From Xestospongia bergquistia (Eukaryota; Porifera; Demospongiae; Haplosclerida; Petrosiidae), in assembly GCA_963965975.1 (NCBI GenBank), contig OZ014412.1, positions 4,404,501-4,468,500 on the forward strand: a DNA stretch of 64,000 nt. Reading direction: 5' to 3'. The translations under genes were made by a program, and so were the position numbers. The notes beneath the pieces are model-generated. The model was not told the origin of the DNA. It did not search any database and worked only from the letters and a program-made list of their open reading frames with translations. Shown here piece by piece: positions 1-18,855 of the stretch. The stretch's first letter is position 1; each line of letters opens with the position of its first letter.

Positions 1-6110
<6,110 letters not shown>

Positions 6111-6483
6111 TATAGAGGCCAGGATGACTTTTGATCAAAATCTAGTTTTCTTAGAACAACAAAACTTCATCTGTTAGAGTTATAACTTGATCTGAAGTGA
6201 TTAAGATCTCTGGAAATTAGAATGGAAGGTAGAAGTGATGACAGGAACTCTTGGGTTTTGTCCAGGACAGAGTTGCTCAACTTCCTGTGTCTCCTTGTTA
6301 CATACACTCGCCCAAAGTCGTCCACATGGAAAGATGAGTCACGTGACGATTTCATCACAGCCATTACAACAACTGATGATAAATAATGTCATTTTACGAA
6401 AGTAAACGGAAACATTCTGAAATTTGTTAATAAATACAATTGGCAAAAGATTAATTAGTTCCGTATATTAAACGTGGTAACAC
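6111..6483. promoter_or_regulatory. Divergent promoter region of ANKHD1 and the mL37-like gene
   Basis: The two start codons point away from each other and are 373 bases apart. Both 5' UTRs and core promoters must lie here or overlap the neighbouring gene, unless upstream non-coding exons exist. No convincing TATA box is visible in either direction, as is common for housekeeping genes. The short minus-strand ORF inside (6167-6364) resembles nothing I know. Confidence 0.6.
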
Positions 6484-7485
6484 ATGGCTATGGTCAGAAG
6501 ATACCCTCGAGTTATCATTTCTCGTCTGCTTGCATCGACTCCTAACTTAGAACCATCTTTTATTATACACCCTCGTGTCAGAACTCCTGAACCAGAAAAA
6601 CAACTTTTAGCCTTAACAAACAGTCAACAACTTTCCAAGCCCCCAAATAAGTTCCTGGAATATTCCCAGAACCTTGATATCACTCCATGGAAAAAATTGA
6701 TAGAGAAAGCAATTATATATGAACGAAATTATACTACTCATAAAGACATTACACCACGTGACTATCCGTTTGGTTTACTTCAAAATATTATAAAGATCAT
6801 TTTATCACAGGCACCATGTTATCCTCAGTTAGCTGACTTTTTCTTTGCTGGTGAGTGTCGTACAACCAGCACATGGCAGGCTCTAGGACAGTGGATTGGA
6901 GTGAGAGGAAAAATTGGTACCGTAGTAAAGTCTAAACAAAAATCTTTTTTATTTTTCAATGAAGAAGTGCCTAAGACTACTCATTATGAAATTGACGAAG
7001 CTTTCGCAAATTTAAACTCTTGGAAGGTAAATTTGTCCCGTAATGTTGCTATGGATACCATCTCCATACCCCCGTCTATCTACCCTTACATTCACTCTCA
7101 TCTGTTAGTAGACAACTTAGCTGTCCCCGAGAACCAACTGATACAAAGATGTGTTATGATAATACATGGCTTACTATTAGATCAAGCTAAGAGAGAATAT
7201 GGCAGCAATGTAGTAGACCATGAAGTCTTACCTGAACCACAATGTGGTCAGGGTATTGTCACTAATGGTAAACAGTTCTCATTTGTCTGGTACCAACTAA
7301 ATACAGCATGTACCAATAACACATGTGATAAAATCAAGAACTATGTCGTCATTGAGAAACCAGGACTTATGTACTCCAAGATTGAGCGAATTAGAAGTGG
7401 TCGAGATCACAGAGCACGAAAAGTACAAGATTTCAATGACTCTATTTTAAGAACTTTATTAGCTATGTTTCTATGGCAACAATAG
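6484..7485 (+). CDS. MRPL37: Mitochondrial ribosomal protein of the mL37/mL65 (PDCD9) family, probably mL37
   Basis: Single uninterrupted reading frame of 333 residues from the ATG at 6484. The N-terminus (MAMVRRYPRVIISRLLAS) is rich in Arg and hydrophobic residues and lacks acidic ones, like a mitochondrial import signal. The C-terminal half has the features I recall for animal mL37: GKQFSFVWYQLNT followed by a segment resembling the human L37 stretch around QLLYQ, and near the end FNDSILRTLLAMFLWQQ. The family belongs to the large subunit of the mitochondrial ribosome and has no bacterial counterpart. mL37 and mL65 (MRPS30) are related and diverge quickly, so the family is firmer than the paralogue. 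It lies head-to-tail with LIPT1, another mitochondrial protein gene. Confidence 0.65.
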   Translation: MAMVRRYPRVIISRLLASTPNLEPSFIIHPRVRTPEPEKQLLALTNSQQLSKPPNKFLEYSQNLDITPWKKLIEKAIIYERNYTTHKDITPRDYPFGLLQNIIKIILSQAPCYPQLADFFFAGECRTTSTWQALGQWIGVRGKIGTVVKSKQKSFLFFNEEVPKTTHYEIDEAFANLNSWKVNLSRNVAMDTISIPPSIYPYIHSHLLVDNLAVPENQLIQRCVMIIHGLLLDQAKREYGSNVVDHEVLPEPQCGQGIVTNGKQFSFVWYQLNTACTNNTCDKIKNYVVIEKPGLMYSKIERIRSGRDHRARKVQDFNDSILRTLLAMFLWQQ

Positions 7486-7548
7486 TACTTAAAAATCAAT
7501 TATTTAAAAATTAATTATGTTGTTATAATAATATTCATAGCTGTGACA

Positions 7549-9214
7549 ATGACACAATGGCTGACTAATAATTATATTAAAGAAGTAGATTCTACAAATT
7601 AATTTTTCACTTATTAATTTTCTATTTACAGATTGTGGTATATCGTTCTCTTTCAACAAATATATTTGTTAATTTGGCTCTAGAAGATTGGATATTGCAG
7701 AACACAAAATTTGAGGGGAGGCGTATATTGTTACTATGGAGAAATACCCCTTGTGTAAGTACAATAGATATCTTTGACAACCACAAGAGTACTATCTTTT
7801 ATTTTGTGTTCCAGGTTGTAATCGGCAGACATCAGGTACCTATAAAATTGGTAGTGTCTAGACTACCAGACTTGTAGTACTCCACAGTTCAGTACCAAAG
7901 TCTATTACATAGATCATACAGTTCATTAAGTATAATTCCCGTTACTGTCTGGTGCTCTAGACACTGTCATCAATTATATAATTATGTTATGTAATGTGTT
8001 GTTTAGAATCCTTGGAAAGAATCAAATGTTTTAAAACTTAAAGAGACTGGTACTCTATTAGCAAGACGAAGATCAGGAGGAGGAACTGTTTATCATGTGA
8101 GGGTCATGTGACACATCATGTGATATTTTACACTTGTACTATTTTAGGATTTGGGCAATCTTAATTGTACTTTTTTCAGTCATAAAAATGATTACAACAG
8201 ATTACGCAACCTACAGCTGGTGTGTGATGCTATCAATGGTAAATGGAGGGAAGTGGGGCTTCATATCAGTGAGAGACATGACATAACTTGTCAAGGAAAG
8301 AAGGTGTGCTTTTAATTTCTCTTCATTTGAAGTATATCTCTTACTCTTTATAGGTCTCTGGAAGTGCTGCTAAGATTGCCAAAGATCGGACATATCATCA
8401 CTTCACACTGCTCATTGACACAAATGAAGATCATCTCAAGACACTTCTACAACCTGATGATAGAGTATGTATCTCTCTCTCTCTCCTTTCTCAATGACAC
8501 AATCATACAACATTCTCTTTTCTAGTTGTTATTTTCTTCATCCAGTGCTACAGCTAGTGTTCCATCTTCTACTATTAACCTCAAAGCTCTGACAAGAGAT
8601 ATGAGTTATGAGTCAGTGTGTAGCACCATAGCTCATCAATTCTATAAAGTACATCACATAAAGGAAAAAAAACAAAACAGAGTATGTTGATATAGACAAT
8701 TAAGGTTGTTGATTTAACAGAACTACCACTATATAAATGTACACTAATTTGTTTGGTTAACGACAGTAATATCAACTTACATGTACATATGTGAAACTAC
8801 ATGTAAACATGTATCATTGTACATGTGACGTGTAGGTATGTAGATGTTGACAACTTGATATGATATGAGTTTTCTTCTTAGGTTATCGATATAGATCCAT
8901 TGTTAGGGTCATTGTTTACTGATATAACTAAATTGAGACATGAGCTGGAAAGTCCAAACTGGATATTTGGGAAAACACCAAAGTTCTCAGTACAAATAGA
9001 ACAGGTATGAGTCTATTGAAGTATCAGTATTAGTCTTTTGTTTCAGCTGCTACTGGAAGTGTCAGCAGGTATTATTACCAGCTGCATCCCTGAGCCCCTT
9101 AATCAAGACTCATTAATAGGTCAGTAAATACAATCACTGTGGTTTGTGATCTTTGTGAACATAGGTACTTCATTTAATAACTTTTTATTAGAAAAAATTA
9201 ACCAGAAAGAATGA
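7549..9214 (+). CDS. LIPT1: LIPT1, mitochondrial lipoyl (amido)transferase
   Basis: LIPT1 transfers lipoyl groups to the E2 subunits of mitochondrial 2-oxoacid dehydrogenases. Exons read by eye: 7631-7754, 7815-7835, 8007-8096, 8148-8303, 8354-8464, 8526-8681, 8882-9004, 9047-9119 and 9165-9214 (TGA). Joined, they give family hallmarks: VVIGRHQ+NPWKESN across a splice, [15 protein letters not shown] (the lipoyl-adenylate binding motif), GKKVSGSAAK (binding-site Lys), TASVPS, and [13 protein letters not shown] near the C-terminus. The order matches human LIPT1 throughout. The second of these is only 21 bases. The N-terminus is uncertain: the first clear exon opens after an acceptor at 7630, and a plausible first exon is 7549 to about 7587 ([12 protein letters not shown]), spliced in frame over a ~45-base intron. 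That short leader does not look like a strong import signal, so another upstream exon is possible. Confidence 0.88.
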
Positions 9215-9345
9215 CAATATTATTGATTAGAAAAAATGGGTTTTATTAAAAAAGGGAAGAACAATAAATAAAAACAAGATATATAGTCAAGTTAAATTGG
9301 TCTATGTACCCCCTAATAGTACAGCTGTTCCTTTAATTATGCTCA
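9215..9345. terminator. Tail-to-tail 3' ends of LIPT1 and TTC3 with overlapping polyadenylation signals
   Basis: The LIPT1 stop (9212-9214) and the TTC3 stop (9346-9348 on the minus strand) are only about 130 bases apart. An AATAAA for LIPT1 lies at about 9263-9271. The minus strand has AATAAA at 9242-9247, only about 30 bases past the LIPT1 stop, so the two 3' UTRs probably overlap as antisense RNA. Confidence 0.6.
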
Positions 9346-12300
9346 TTAATGAAGGTGGGGAAATTCATCAGGTAGGAGTGCATAATTCCTACACGTAGGA
9401 CAGGTTTTTTGTTCGTTTAGCCACGAACGAATACACTATAAAAAATAACACAAAGTAATTAATTACTCATTAATACATTTATCTTTCAGTTCAACTACCT
9501 ATTTGCTTATCCTGTCCATCTATTTACTTATCCATCATATAATATCAATAACATACATGTTTATGGAATATATGACCACATTCGAGTTTGTCAGAATCAG
9601 AGTCGTCCATTTCCTCATAACAAATAATACAGCTGTTATCTTCATTGTACTCCACTTCACTTGGTTTAACTATTGGAGGTGGTGGTGGTGGAAGTTGGGA
9701 TGAATTGACACGTAGCATAGGACCCTGTAATAACAAAATTTAATAATAGTTAATTATCTATTAATGACCTGGTTCTGCACGGGTTGCGTGAGGGAGTGGA
9801 CTGGCATTGATGGAAGAGATGGCATTTGATTTATGAGCAACGATGACTGGTTCTCTCTTGCATCAATGACCTCTTTGACCTAGAGTAATCACATGACACA
9901 TCACATGACAATGCATAGTGACATTACATGTATGAGTAAATTAGATTAAATGGTTTTTTTACTTTTTCTATCACTGCCCCAAGAGGTAAACCAGTTAAGC
10001 TCATTTTCTGACGTTGCCTCAACTCTAATACAGCTAATTTGAAATCATCTCTATATAAAAAAAAACATCAAATACAAGTTATGACAAGTGTCCATTCATT
10101 TATCACTTCATTAATCTATATCCGGTCATTTAACAATGTCTATTTGTTAATTTCATTGTTCATTAGTTTCTTCCTATTCAATCATTATATTATCCATTCA
10201 TCCATCCATTCATACCTTGTGTATTTGGGATATAAAGGAGCAAGGGTTGCCACCAGTTGGTCAAAATTTCCTTTTTCAGTTGCGTTACCTGATTTTGATG
10301 AAGGAACTGTTCCACTTTGATTAGTTCCCATCGTATTTACCAGACCCATTCCTGTTCCATTAAACCCCATACCAGCTGTTACATTAATAGTCCCTGTTCC
10401 TATTCCACTCAAATTATTACTGACTGTCATAATTGGACCCATTCCTGTTCCACTGAGATCACCAGTACCGGTCATTGTTGGTGCCATTCCACTTAGACCA
10501 TGATGATTAATACCTAGGTTACTGGGAGCTGCACTAGGAGTCATTCCAGCCAAACCAGTATTCAGACCAACTAAATTTGAGCCATATCCAGCCAAACCCA
10601 TTCCACCCATGTTCATTCCCAATCCAGATGGACCCAAACCTAAACCACTAGTCATAGGCTGGCTCAGAAACTCAATGGAGGGTGTGTTAAGAGCAGTAGG
10701 AAATGTTGGCGCCATTGCTGTTAAGTATATATATGTTGTAATGATTAACATAATTGAATTTTATTTAACCTGGTTGTGGTTGAGGAGTGCTAGCCAATAT
10801 AGCAGCTGGATCTAGCGAAGTTGGGTTAGCCATGGAAACAGGCAATGGTGCAGTGGGGAATATGCTGGTTGCCCCTCGTTGCAGCGATACTATTAATGAA
10901 CGTTGTACAAGTTGAGCTCTCTATAGTAACAAAGGTGCTATATTATAATGTTATATGTCATTTACCATTCGTAGTTGAGGTGACATTGGTAAGGATGGTG
11001 CTGGTACCACCTCTAGCTGGTTTAGTTGCTCGCCACTTCTTACTTTTCTTATTTGGTCATCCAATGCATTCTATAGGGTATTTATAATGTAACCAATAGC
11101 AACCATTGTCATGGTAACCTTGTATCCCTCTAGTGCAGTTTTTACTTGTTCTTTGTAAAGAGTAAGTTCTGGTTCTCCTCCTGGAAGAGCTTGACTAGCA
11201 TAGATACTGTAATAGAATGATATACATTAGGTCACACCCACATGTCACACCCACCAAAGCCGTTCAAGCTCTTGAAGTCTCTGTTCACCAGGTTTTAGGA
11301 TCGAGTCTTTGCGTTGAGTGAGGAGCTGGACTTCAGCCTCTACTGCTCTGTGGTGTTTAGCATCCACAAGTGCTGCATAGTGCTCTTCTAACTTCTTCTT
11401 ATCTTTAGTTAGATGCTCACTAGATGAACATATAGAGATATGAATGGACAGACAGGTAGATGAATGGATGGACTGACAGGTAGATGAATGGATGGACAGA
11501 CAGGTAGATGAATGGATGGACAGACAGGTAGATGAATGGATGGACTGACAGGTAGATGAATGGATGGACTGACAGGTAGATGAATGGATGGACAGACAGG
11601 TAGATGAATGGATGGACTGACAGGTAGATGAATGGATGGACAGACAGGTAGATGAATGGATGGACAGACAGGTAGATGAATGGATGGACTAACAGGTAGA
11701 TGGATCAACATACCATTCATCCTGAAGTAGAGATACACTTTCATTCTTTTCTTTCTCTTTGCGTTGAACATCTTTCTTCAATCTAAAAGAAAAGGAGTTC
11801 ATTTTAATAGTTCAAACATTGTTATTTTGACTAACTTGTTAATCTTTTCATTCAGAATTTTCATTTCATTCTTTGTTGTTTTAACAAGTTCATTGACCTC
11901 TTTGCGTTCTCTAGATAATTTCTCTTTCTCTTCTTTAACTGACTCCTCCATTTGCGAGATCTTATCATCTTTCTCCTGAATAAAAAACAAAAAAATAAAA
12001 AAAAAAACACAATATTTGAGAGACCAAGACAAAGAGGATATATAGCAACTATTTACAATTGTCTATTACTAATCTAGTAATAATACAAGTCTAGGCTTTA
12101 AAATATCATAAATGGAGTGGAAGAATTTAGTGATTTGGGGAGAGTTTGAATTTATACACACAATCTTAATAGTAAAGAACATCGAGTTAAATTTTAAACC
12201 CTTGAACACCATTAATTTTTGGATGCTACATGTATTCTACAAATATTTGGCTATAAAGTATTAATGTTAGAACAAATGACCTGATGTAAAATGCTACAAG

Positions 12301-15300
12301 TTATTTTATTTACAGAAATATAAAGGCATAAACAAATCAGATAACTCAACAGATATTGTTTATACTTACTTTATTTGCTTTCTTTATTGTTTTCTCCAAT
12401 TCTCTCGAGGACTGTTTCTGCAATTTTACTCTCATGTCTTCACTCACCTCTAACTTTTTCTCCAAACTCATCTTCTCTTTTTTCACTTCCTCATAACGTT
12501 CTTTGAATGACTCCACAACAGGTTGAGGGTCAGTATTGACACACTGATGAACATGGAGTGTTGACTCGGTTTGTATTTCAACATCTCTCATGACAACTTC
12601 GGGTTTAACCACATCTGGGTCACATGATTGCTTGGTTTCCATAGCAACAGATGTACCATTAACACCCTCACCTCCACCCACTCCTACAGTCTTATCCATA
12701 TCACTTAACCCTTTCTTGACCACAAAAGACTCTGATTTTTTACTTTTCTCATTGCTAGATTTAGTCTTCACATCATTCCTTGACCTACCACCAGTCTCAT
12801 GTCCATTCTTACTGGTACCAGACTGAGTCTCTGTTGTTGAGACTCTGTTGGTCTCTTTAATACTAGAGACTTTGTTGGTCTCTTTAGTAGTTGAGACTTT
12901 ATCATTCTCTTTGTTACTCTCAGATGTTTTGGAATGTTCATCAACTTTGCTAACAACAGGAGCTGATGGTATCTCTTTTTTCATTTCTTTTGAGTTTTTC
13001 TGTTTTCCTTTTTTATTGTTTTTGGAAGACAGAGGTGGTGAACCAGAGGAAGAGGAAGAAGGAGACATTGTGGGAAGGAGTGTGGCTTCATGATCATTTT
13101 CAGTCAATGAGAAATTAGGTTTTTTCTTAGGTCTATCACAATGTTCTTTTACAAGTTCTGATAATTCCGGAAACTTTGAATGAGAACTATGCAAAGCCTC
13201 CACAATTAAAGCTCTATCCTCTTTCAATCCTATTTTAGCTCCACCTACAAACGTTCTGAACAGTTGAGAACTAAGTAGAAAGTCACTCAAATCTCCATAA
13301 GTGTCAATTAATTTTTGACTGTTTTCTGGTAATAATTGTAAGCTTTCTGAGAGTATGGAGTCCATTGGGTGTAATGGTCCATGGCTTTTAAAAACCTCCA
13401 CAAAGTAACTATATATGAAGAGAGAAATAATTGTAGGAAGCTATTCTACTATGATATCAACAAATTTTAACATGCATATTTAAGGAAAAATCAAGACACT
13501 ATTGTAAAAGTGGGTTAATTAGTGTTAGGTGTGGACATTGTCTCACCTAATAGCATAGTCATAGTCAGGAGAACTGATCTGAGGTGGTTCCTTGGTCACG
13601 TCTGAATGTTGACTCTCTTCATCCTGGAGCTTACCAGATTCATACTGACTCACCTTGTCTTTGAGATGCTCAGGAACAGAAAAGGGAGCATCAGGGTCTG
13701 GTTCCCAGGATGGACTACACAGCAGAACAGAAAATGTGGATTGAATACAATAGACAATTTGAAACTAACAATTCCTGGTTGGTTTCTGATGATTCGTTGA
13801 GCATCCCTTTTCTTTCTGGTAACATAAACAAGTCGTCCCATTTGCAGCTGTTTTCTTTTGTGGTGGCCTGAAAGTGATGACATCATAATGACATCACCTA
13901 TACAACATCTTGTACCTCTTTAGATTGCTTGTTTTTCTTTTTCTTTTTTGTTTTAGTCTGTTTCAGATCCTGTGAATGTCACATGACTGTCTTGTGACCA
14001 TTCTATTAATAACTTACTTTATCTTCCTCTGCATGACGATTGATAACTCCAACACTATCTTCACCTAAAGGCAAAGGTCAAAAGGTCGGTAAGAGGTCAA
14101 AGTTCATTCCTTACTTTTTCTATCATCTTCTGTTATTGGTTTCTATACACAGACAAATAAGCATTGAAAATACTGGTATATTCTGGACAAACCTGTTTGA
14201 CTGGTTCAACTGGTGTAATGTTTTCCTTTTCTTGTTGTCTGACTGCTTTCTCTAAATTACCTTTCTCAGGTTCAATAGGAGAGGTCAGTGAAGAATAATG
14301 GCTCCTCTTCCTTTTATCCTGACTGTCCGATTTAGAAAAGGGTGGAGGAAATGTTGGTTTCGTCTCATCTTCGGGTGTATTTGGCTTAGATTCCTCCACA
14401 GATACCTCATACTAAGATGATGTCATATCATGTCACATGATGTCTTGTGATGTCATACCTTAGGCTTAGGACCAGTTTCATAAATGACAATATGAGTCAC
14501 TTTTCCTGGACAATCTGGTGTCACACAAGGAGTGGAGATAAGATTCTTTTCATTGGAATGTTCCGTATGAGAAGTTTTAAACCTTCGCCAACAGGTAGGA
14601 TGGAAACCTATAGAACATTTCTCACTACACCTCATTAACGTGTAACCTTTAAAGTCTGTGAATTAAATAATAAATACAATATATCTACAAACCACATCTC
14701 CTACCTGGATCTTCCCGTATTATCTGCCGGCTAATGTTATGGACAAGACATCCAGTATAGCGACATGTTGCTATAGCTTCACATTCATGAACAATCTGAG
14801 CTTGAAGTTTTAGGAGTTCAATCTATAAGAAAAAGACTCATCAGTTCCCTTATTGTGCATAGACTGCTTAGACTGGGACTCGTGCTAATACTATACCTAA
14901 AGGAAACTCATTACCATGCTATAAGTAGACTCACTCTCATACTATATACCCCACAATACATGTGAATTATTTCAATACAGACTCATTCCCATACTATAAG
15001 CAGACTCACTCTCATACTATATACCCCACACTACATGTGAATTATTTCAATACAGACTCATTCCCATACTCCATGTGAATGTGTTGCATATAGACTCTAT
15101 TCTAATACAGTGTGTGTACAAGTGCCAATTCACCCCCATATACTACACCAACTGAGAATCATTCCCTTACTACACACAGACTCATTCTCATGCTATTAAT
15201 CAAGACACATTCCCATACCTTCACTTGCTGTGGTAGACACTCACTAATAGGGTCATCAGTAGCAGGCCATCGTAATGGCAATGATCCATGAACATCACAC

Positions 15301-17558
15301 AACTTAAGACCAGCTTCTATATTCTGTCTAGCTTCACAATACCTATAATATTACACAAACCATAGACTCAACCCCATGTTACATCAAGGAGGTTCAAACT
15401 AATTCCTCCAGACTCAAACACAAACATTTACCTTCTTAGTTTCATAGAAGCCTGAGCTGCATAAAGATGAGCAGCTGGGAATGGATACAGTTTGTGATAT
15501 CGTCTTAGTTTCAAAAAGCTATCAAGAGCAGCTTGATATTTCTCCATAGATAACAATGACTGAGCATAACAATATTGAACAGCTAACATAAATAATGCAC
15601 CATCTTTCCATGACATGGCATGTCTCCACTAAACGGGAAAGGATTGTTTGTTAACTAATGGATGAATGGATAAACGGGGATGGATGACTAGATATGAGTT
15701 AATGGATAGATGAATGAGTCAATGGATGAATGAATGAATCAATGGATGGATGAATGAGTCAATGGATAGATGAATGAGTCAATGGATGAATGAATGAATC
15801 AATGGATGGATGAATGAATCAATGGATGGATGAATGGCTAGACAAATGGACACATAATCAGAGATATGTACTTACATTTGGTTTTTCACGAGCAGTTTTC
15901 ATACACACTCCATAATACAAATGAGCATTTTCATAATTGTCATTCTTATACTGTATACTACCCTATATATAAAAACCAATAGAAAATACTCTTCATTGAT
16001 CTCTCACTAACTTGTCTAGCACAATCTCGTAAGTCTTTGTAATCTTGAAAACTCTTATTGTCAGACTTCTAACAAGATTAATAATATAAGAACAATGTCA
16101 TCTCTTTTTAACTTACCTCATAATTTATAACAGATGGTTCTATTTCTGAAAAAGATAACTTAATGTTAATCACTTGTGCTTCTGTCCATCATTGTCCATA
16201 CATCTGTCCATTCATCTCTCTATTCATCCATTTCTCCCAGCCATCCATCCATTATTTTATTACCTCCATCTAAAACTTTTTGTAACAATGTTTTGTCATC
16301 TTCTTCAAAAAACTTATCACTGTATCTAGATTGGATAAGCTCCGCTCTCTTTATTTCTCTAAGGTTTTGGAACGCCCTTAACAAGCTGAGGTAAGCCTAA
16401 AAAATAATCAAATGTCATGTGACATGTCATGTGATCACTCATGTACCTCTTTATGATTTCTATCCAAACATATCAGACGGATACTATCAGATGCAGCTTC
16501 ACTAAAAGGGGAGGAGTCAGGAAGGAAATGACATGAAGAAACTTACAGATCATAGTTGCTCAAGAGATGAGCTTCCAGTCTACTTTCATAGGCAGATATG
16601 TTGAAAGGGCTACAGTGTCAAAAAATGGTTAATAGATATTGCCAAGACAACTAAAAACATTAACAAGATTATTAAGTTCATGACCTGTTTGTCCTTCCTA
16701 TTTTAGACCTACTAACAATATGAATTAATTTACAAGAGGCTATGAATATCGTTATCACTTAATTGACCCACAGTTCTACACATGGACCTACTTAAGACGT
16801 ATAGCTTTACGAAAATATTCTAAATATTCCAGTCTTTCAAACATGACAAAAGAAACCTCTGCTTTCTCTAAGTTTGATTTGATATCAAGATCATGAAGAG
16901 TGTGTGTTATCTCCCTCTTAGACTCTAAATCATCTACAAAGTTAAAGTCTGTGATCTGGTCTGCTTTTAGCAGCTGGTATCCCACTGGAGGAATATAGAG
17001 AAAGAAAGCCAAAAATACTATCTCAATCATAAGACTTGATTGCATACAGTGAGTAACAGCATATAGACAGCACAGTTCTATTGCTGAAGAGTCTTGAAAC
17101 TCTTTGTTATTGAGTTTCAGTTCAGAAGGTTGTTCATCTATTAGATTCAAACTATACAATAACACACATTAACATTATATCATCACTTCAATCAAACTAC
17201 TTACATATCTCTAAACCACTTTTGCGATTTAGCAGCTGTAATTGCAGTTTTCAATATCTTCTCATCCTTTACAACTTCCCATAAATTTATGATTTCTTCT
17301 AGACATGATATGTTCTTGGAAGGACCCTAGAAAAACAGTCATATAACTATCATATGTATCATTCTGGTTTATGTGATTATTATATTATAACACCATGTGT
17401 TGATGAGCTATATATAACTTGACTTTTTACATGTCATGTGATGATCATGTGATGCAACAAACTTACAAAATATTCCCAGCACCAATCAAATGATAATTCC
17501 AATATTTCCAAGACTCTTATCTCACGAATTGATAACTGGTCAAGATTGAATGGTCTGC

Positions 17559-17628
<70 letters not shown>

Positions 17629-18855
17629 TTCATTTTAGAACTAAGTCTATTGACTTTTGACTTTGACCTTTGATCTTCTTTTCCTACCATAAAATAACTA
17701 CCATTTTATATAAAATATTTAACAACAATTCTTACAAATCATATCTTGTACATTTACAAAATAAAGTATCATAATAGTACATATAAATTAATGTATCAAG
17801 AACATAATGGCAACCAATTTATGAAAGTAAATCAATTCATATTGTCCATGTTGTCATGTGCACTGTTCATACAGAAACCTGTACTAATTTATAACCATGT
17901 ACAATGAGCTAGCTGTACATATAAGGCAAAACATAACATAACAACATCAGCTATTTCCCCAAATTCTAATTTCAAATCCCAAACCAGACACTATGAATAA
18001 TATAATAAGTCAAGTTCTCAATCCAGTTTATTCCAGATAGTAATCATTCTAATTAAAATTCATAGACATCACCTAATAGACACCAGCCACATCCCTTATA
18101 TGGTAATACAACATATGTCTACATGTGTTATGACCAAAATTGAATTTACCTTTCAGAAATGAGATTAGCTTTTCTGAACCAAGAAAACCACTAGATAATG
18201 AAATAGAAAGATAAATAGGTTGATATGTCTAGATGAATAAGTCCCTAGGAACACTGATAAGATGATGTAATTAGGGGATGTGGTCAAAAATTGACTGACC
18301 TGACACATGGATAAATCAGAATGACTATGTAATATATAAATGGATGAATGATGTGTGCTATATGGATATATTGTTGTAGTTTCTGGAGATACTTGACCTG
18401 TTTGTCCCAATGAACTGGATCGATATGTTCTCCATAGAGAAATGGTGAGTAAGTATATATGATCAGTATATCAAATTGTTGTCTCAGGTTAGTACTCTCT
18501 AACCACTTTTTAGATACATAGTCTATAGTAATGAATGTAGATATGAATGAATTGATGGAGCATTGATAGGGGCTGGTGAACAGATGGAAATTGATTAAAT
18601 AGACAGATGGATGATGGTCAGATTAAATGGACATGTTTTATAACTAACAGTTTGGTGATTGGAGTTCATTTTCTTCAACAATTTCATACTGGAGATCATC
18701 TTCATCAGAGTCCAAATACTAAAACAGAAATGTTAGCATTTTATTATAAAATATTACATAATTTATCGTCTCACTTCAGAGCTAGCTACACTTTCTAAGT
18801 CTGGTATATCGTCATCATCGTCCTCTTCCATCATTTTAAATTCGTCCTGACTCAT
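9346..18855 (-). CDS. TTC3: TTC3-like E3 ubiquitin ligase (TPR, TTC3-specific cysteine region, coiled coil, RING-H2)
   Basis: Long multi-exon minus-strand gene; the ATG at 18855 opens MSQDEFKMMEEDDDDDIPDL. TPR-like helices appear in exons near 15870-15960 (GSIQYKNDNYENAHLYYGV) and 15428-15616 (AVQYCYAQSLLSMEKYQAAL). Exons at about 14453-14830 then give ATCRYTGC, FKGYTLMRCSEKC, FHPTCWRRFKTS and CVTPDCPGKV, closely matching the cysteine-rich segment of vertebrate TTC3. Next come VEVFKSHGPLHPMDS (a TTC3/DZIP3 segment, near 13380), long Lys/Glu coiled coils (about 11240-12480, including HHRAVEAEVQLL), and a Gly/Met-rich linker (10200-10720). The last two exons (9557-9724 and 9346-9435) splice into a complete RING-H2: CIICYEEM, then CGHIFHKHCIRSWL, then CPTCR. 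TTC3 ubiquitinates phospho-Akt in mammals; that substrate is not shown here. DZIP3 is the nearest alternative, but the cysteine region favours TTC3. Confidence 0.87.
11447..11705. repeat. 24-bp minisatellite, about 11 copies, in a TTC3 intron
   Basis: Direct repeats of acaggtagatgaatggatgg plus four bases (actg or acag). The unit length is a multiple of three, so the minus strand stays open and encodes an eight-residue repeat (SIHLPVCP-like). The neighbouring TTC3 exon ends at a GTATGT donor just right of the array (about 11713), which places the array in an intron. Confidence 0.9.
14890..15200. repeat. Imperfect tandem duplication (~75 bp units) in a TTC3 intron
   Basis: A segment containing catactataagcagactc and tgtgaattatttcaatac occurs at about 14910-14985 and again at about 14985-15060, followed by weaker copies of its actcattcccatact part to 15200. 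Exons flank it on both sides and no coding sequence is seen inside. Confidence 0.75.
15655..15850. repeat. GAAT/GGAT-rich minisatellite in a TTC3 intron
   Basis: Repeats of tcaatggatggatgaatga with variants. It lies between the TPR exons at 15616 and about 15875, so it is intronic. Confidence 0.85.
17560..17623. repeat. (AG)n microsatellite forming a TTC3 polypyrimidine tract
   Basis: On the minus strand this reads (CT)n ending in ctgcag directly before an exon that translates PFNLDQLSIREIRVLEILEL. The microsatellite therefore makes up the polypyrimidine tract of a TTC3 splice acceptor. Confidence 0.8.

Noticed and set aside
11409-11771. 120-codon ORF with repeated SIHLPVCP
   Set aside because: It is a 24-bp minisatellite; the adjoining TTC3 exon ends at a donor before it.
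18165-18410. Minus-strand ORF starting MGQTGQVSPE
   Set aside because: The neighbouring frame (SPFLYGEHIDPVHWDKQVKY) looks like the real TTC3 exon; this is a shadow frame over an exon and intron.
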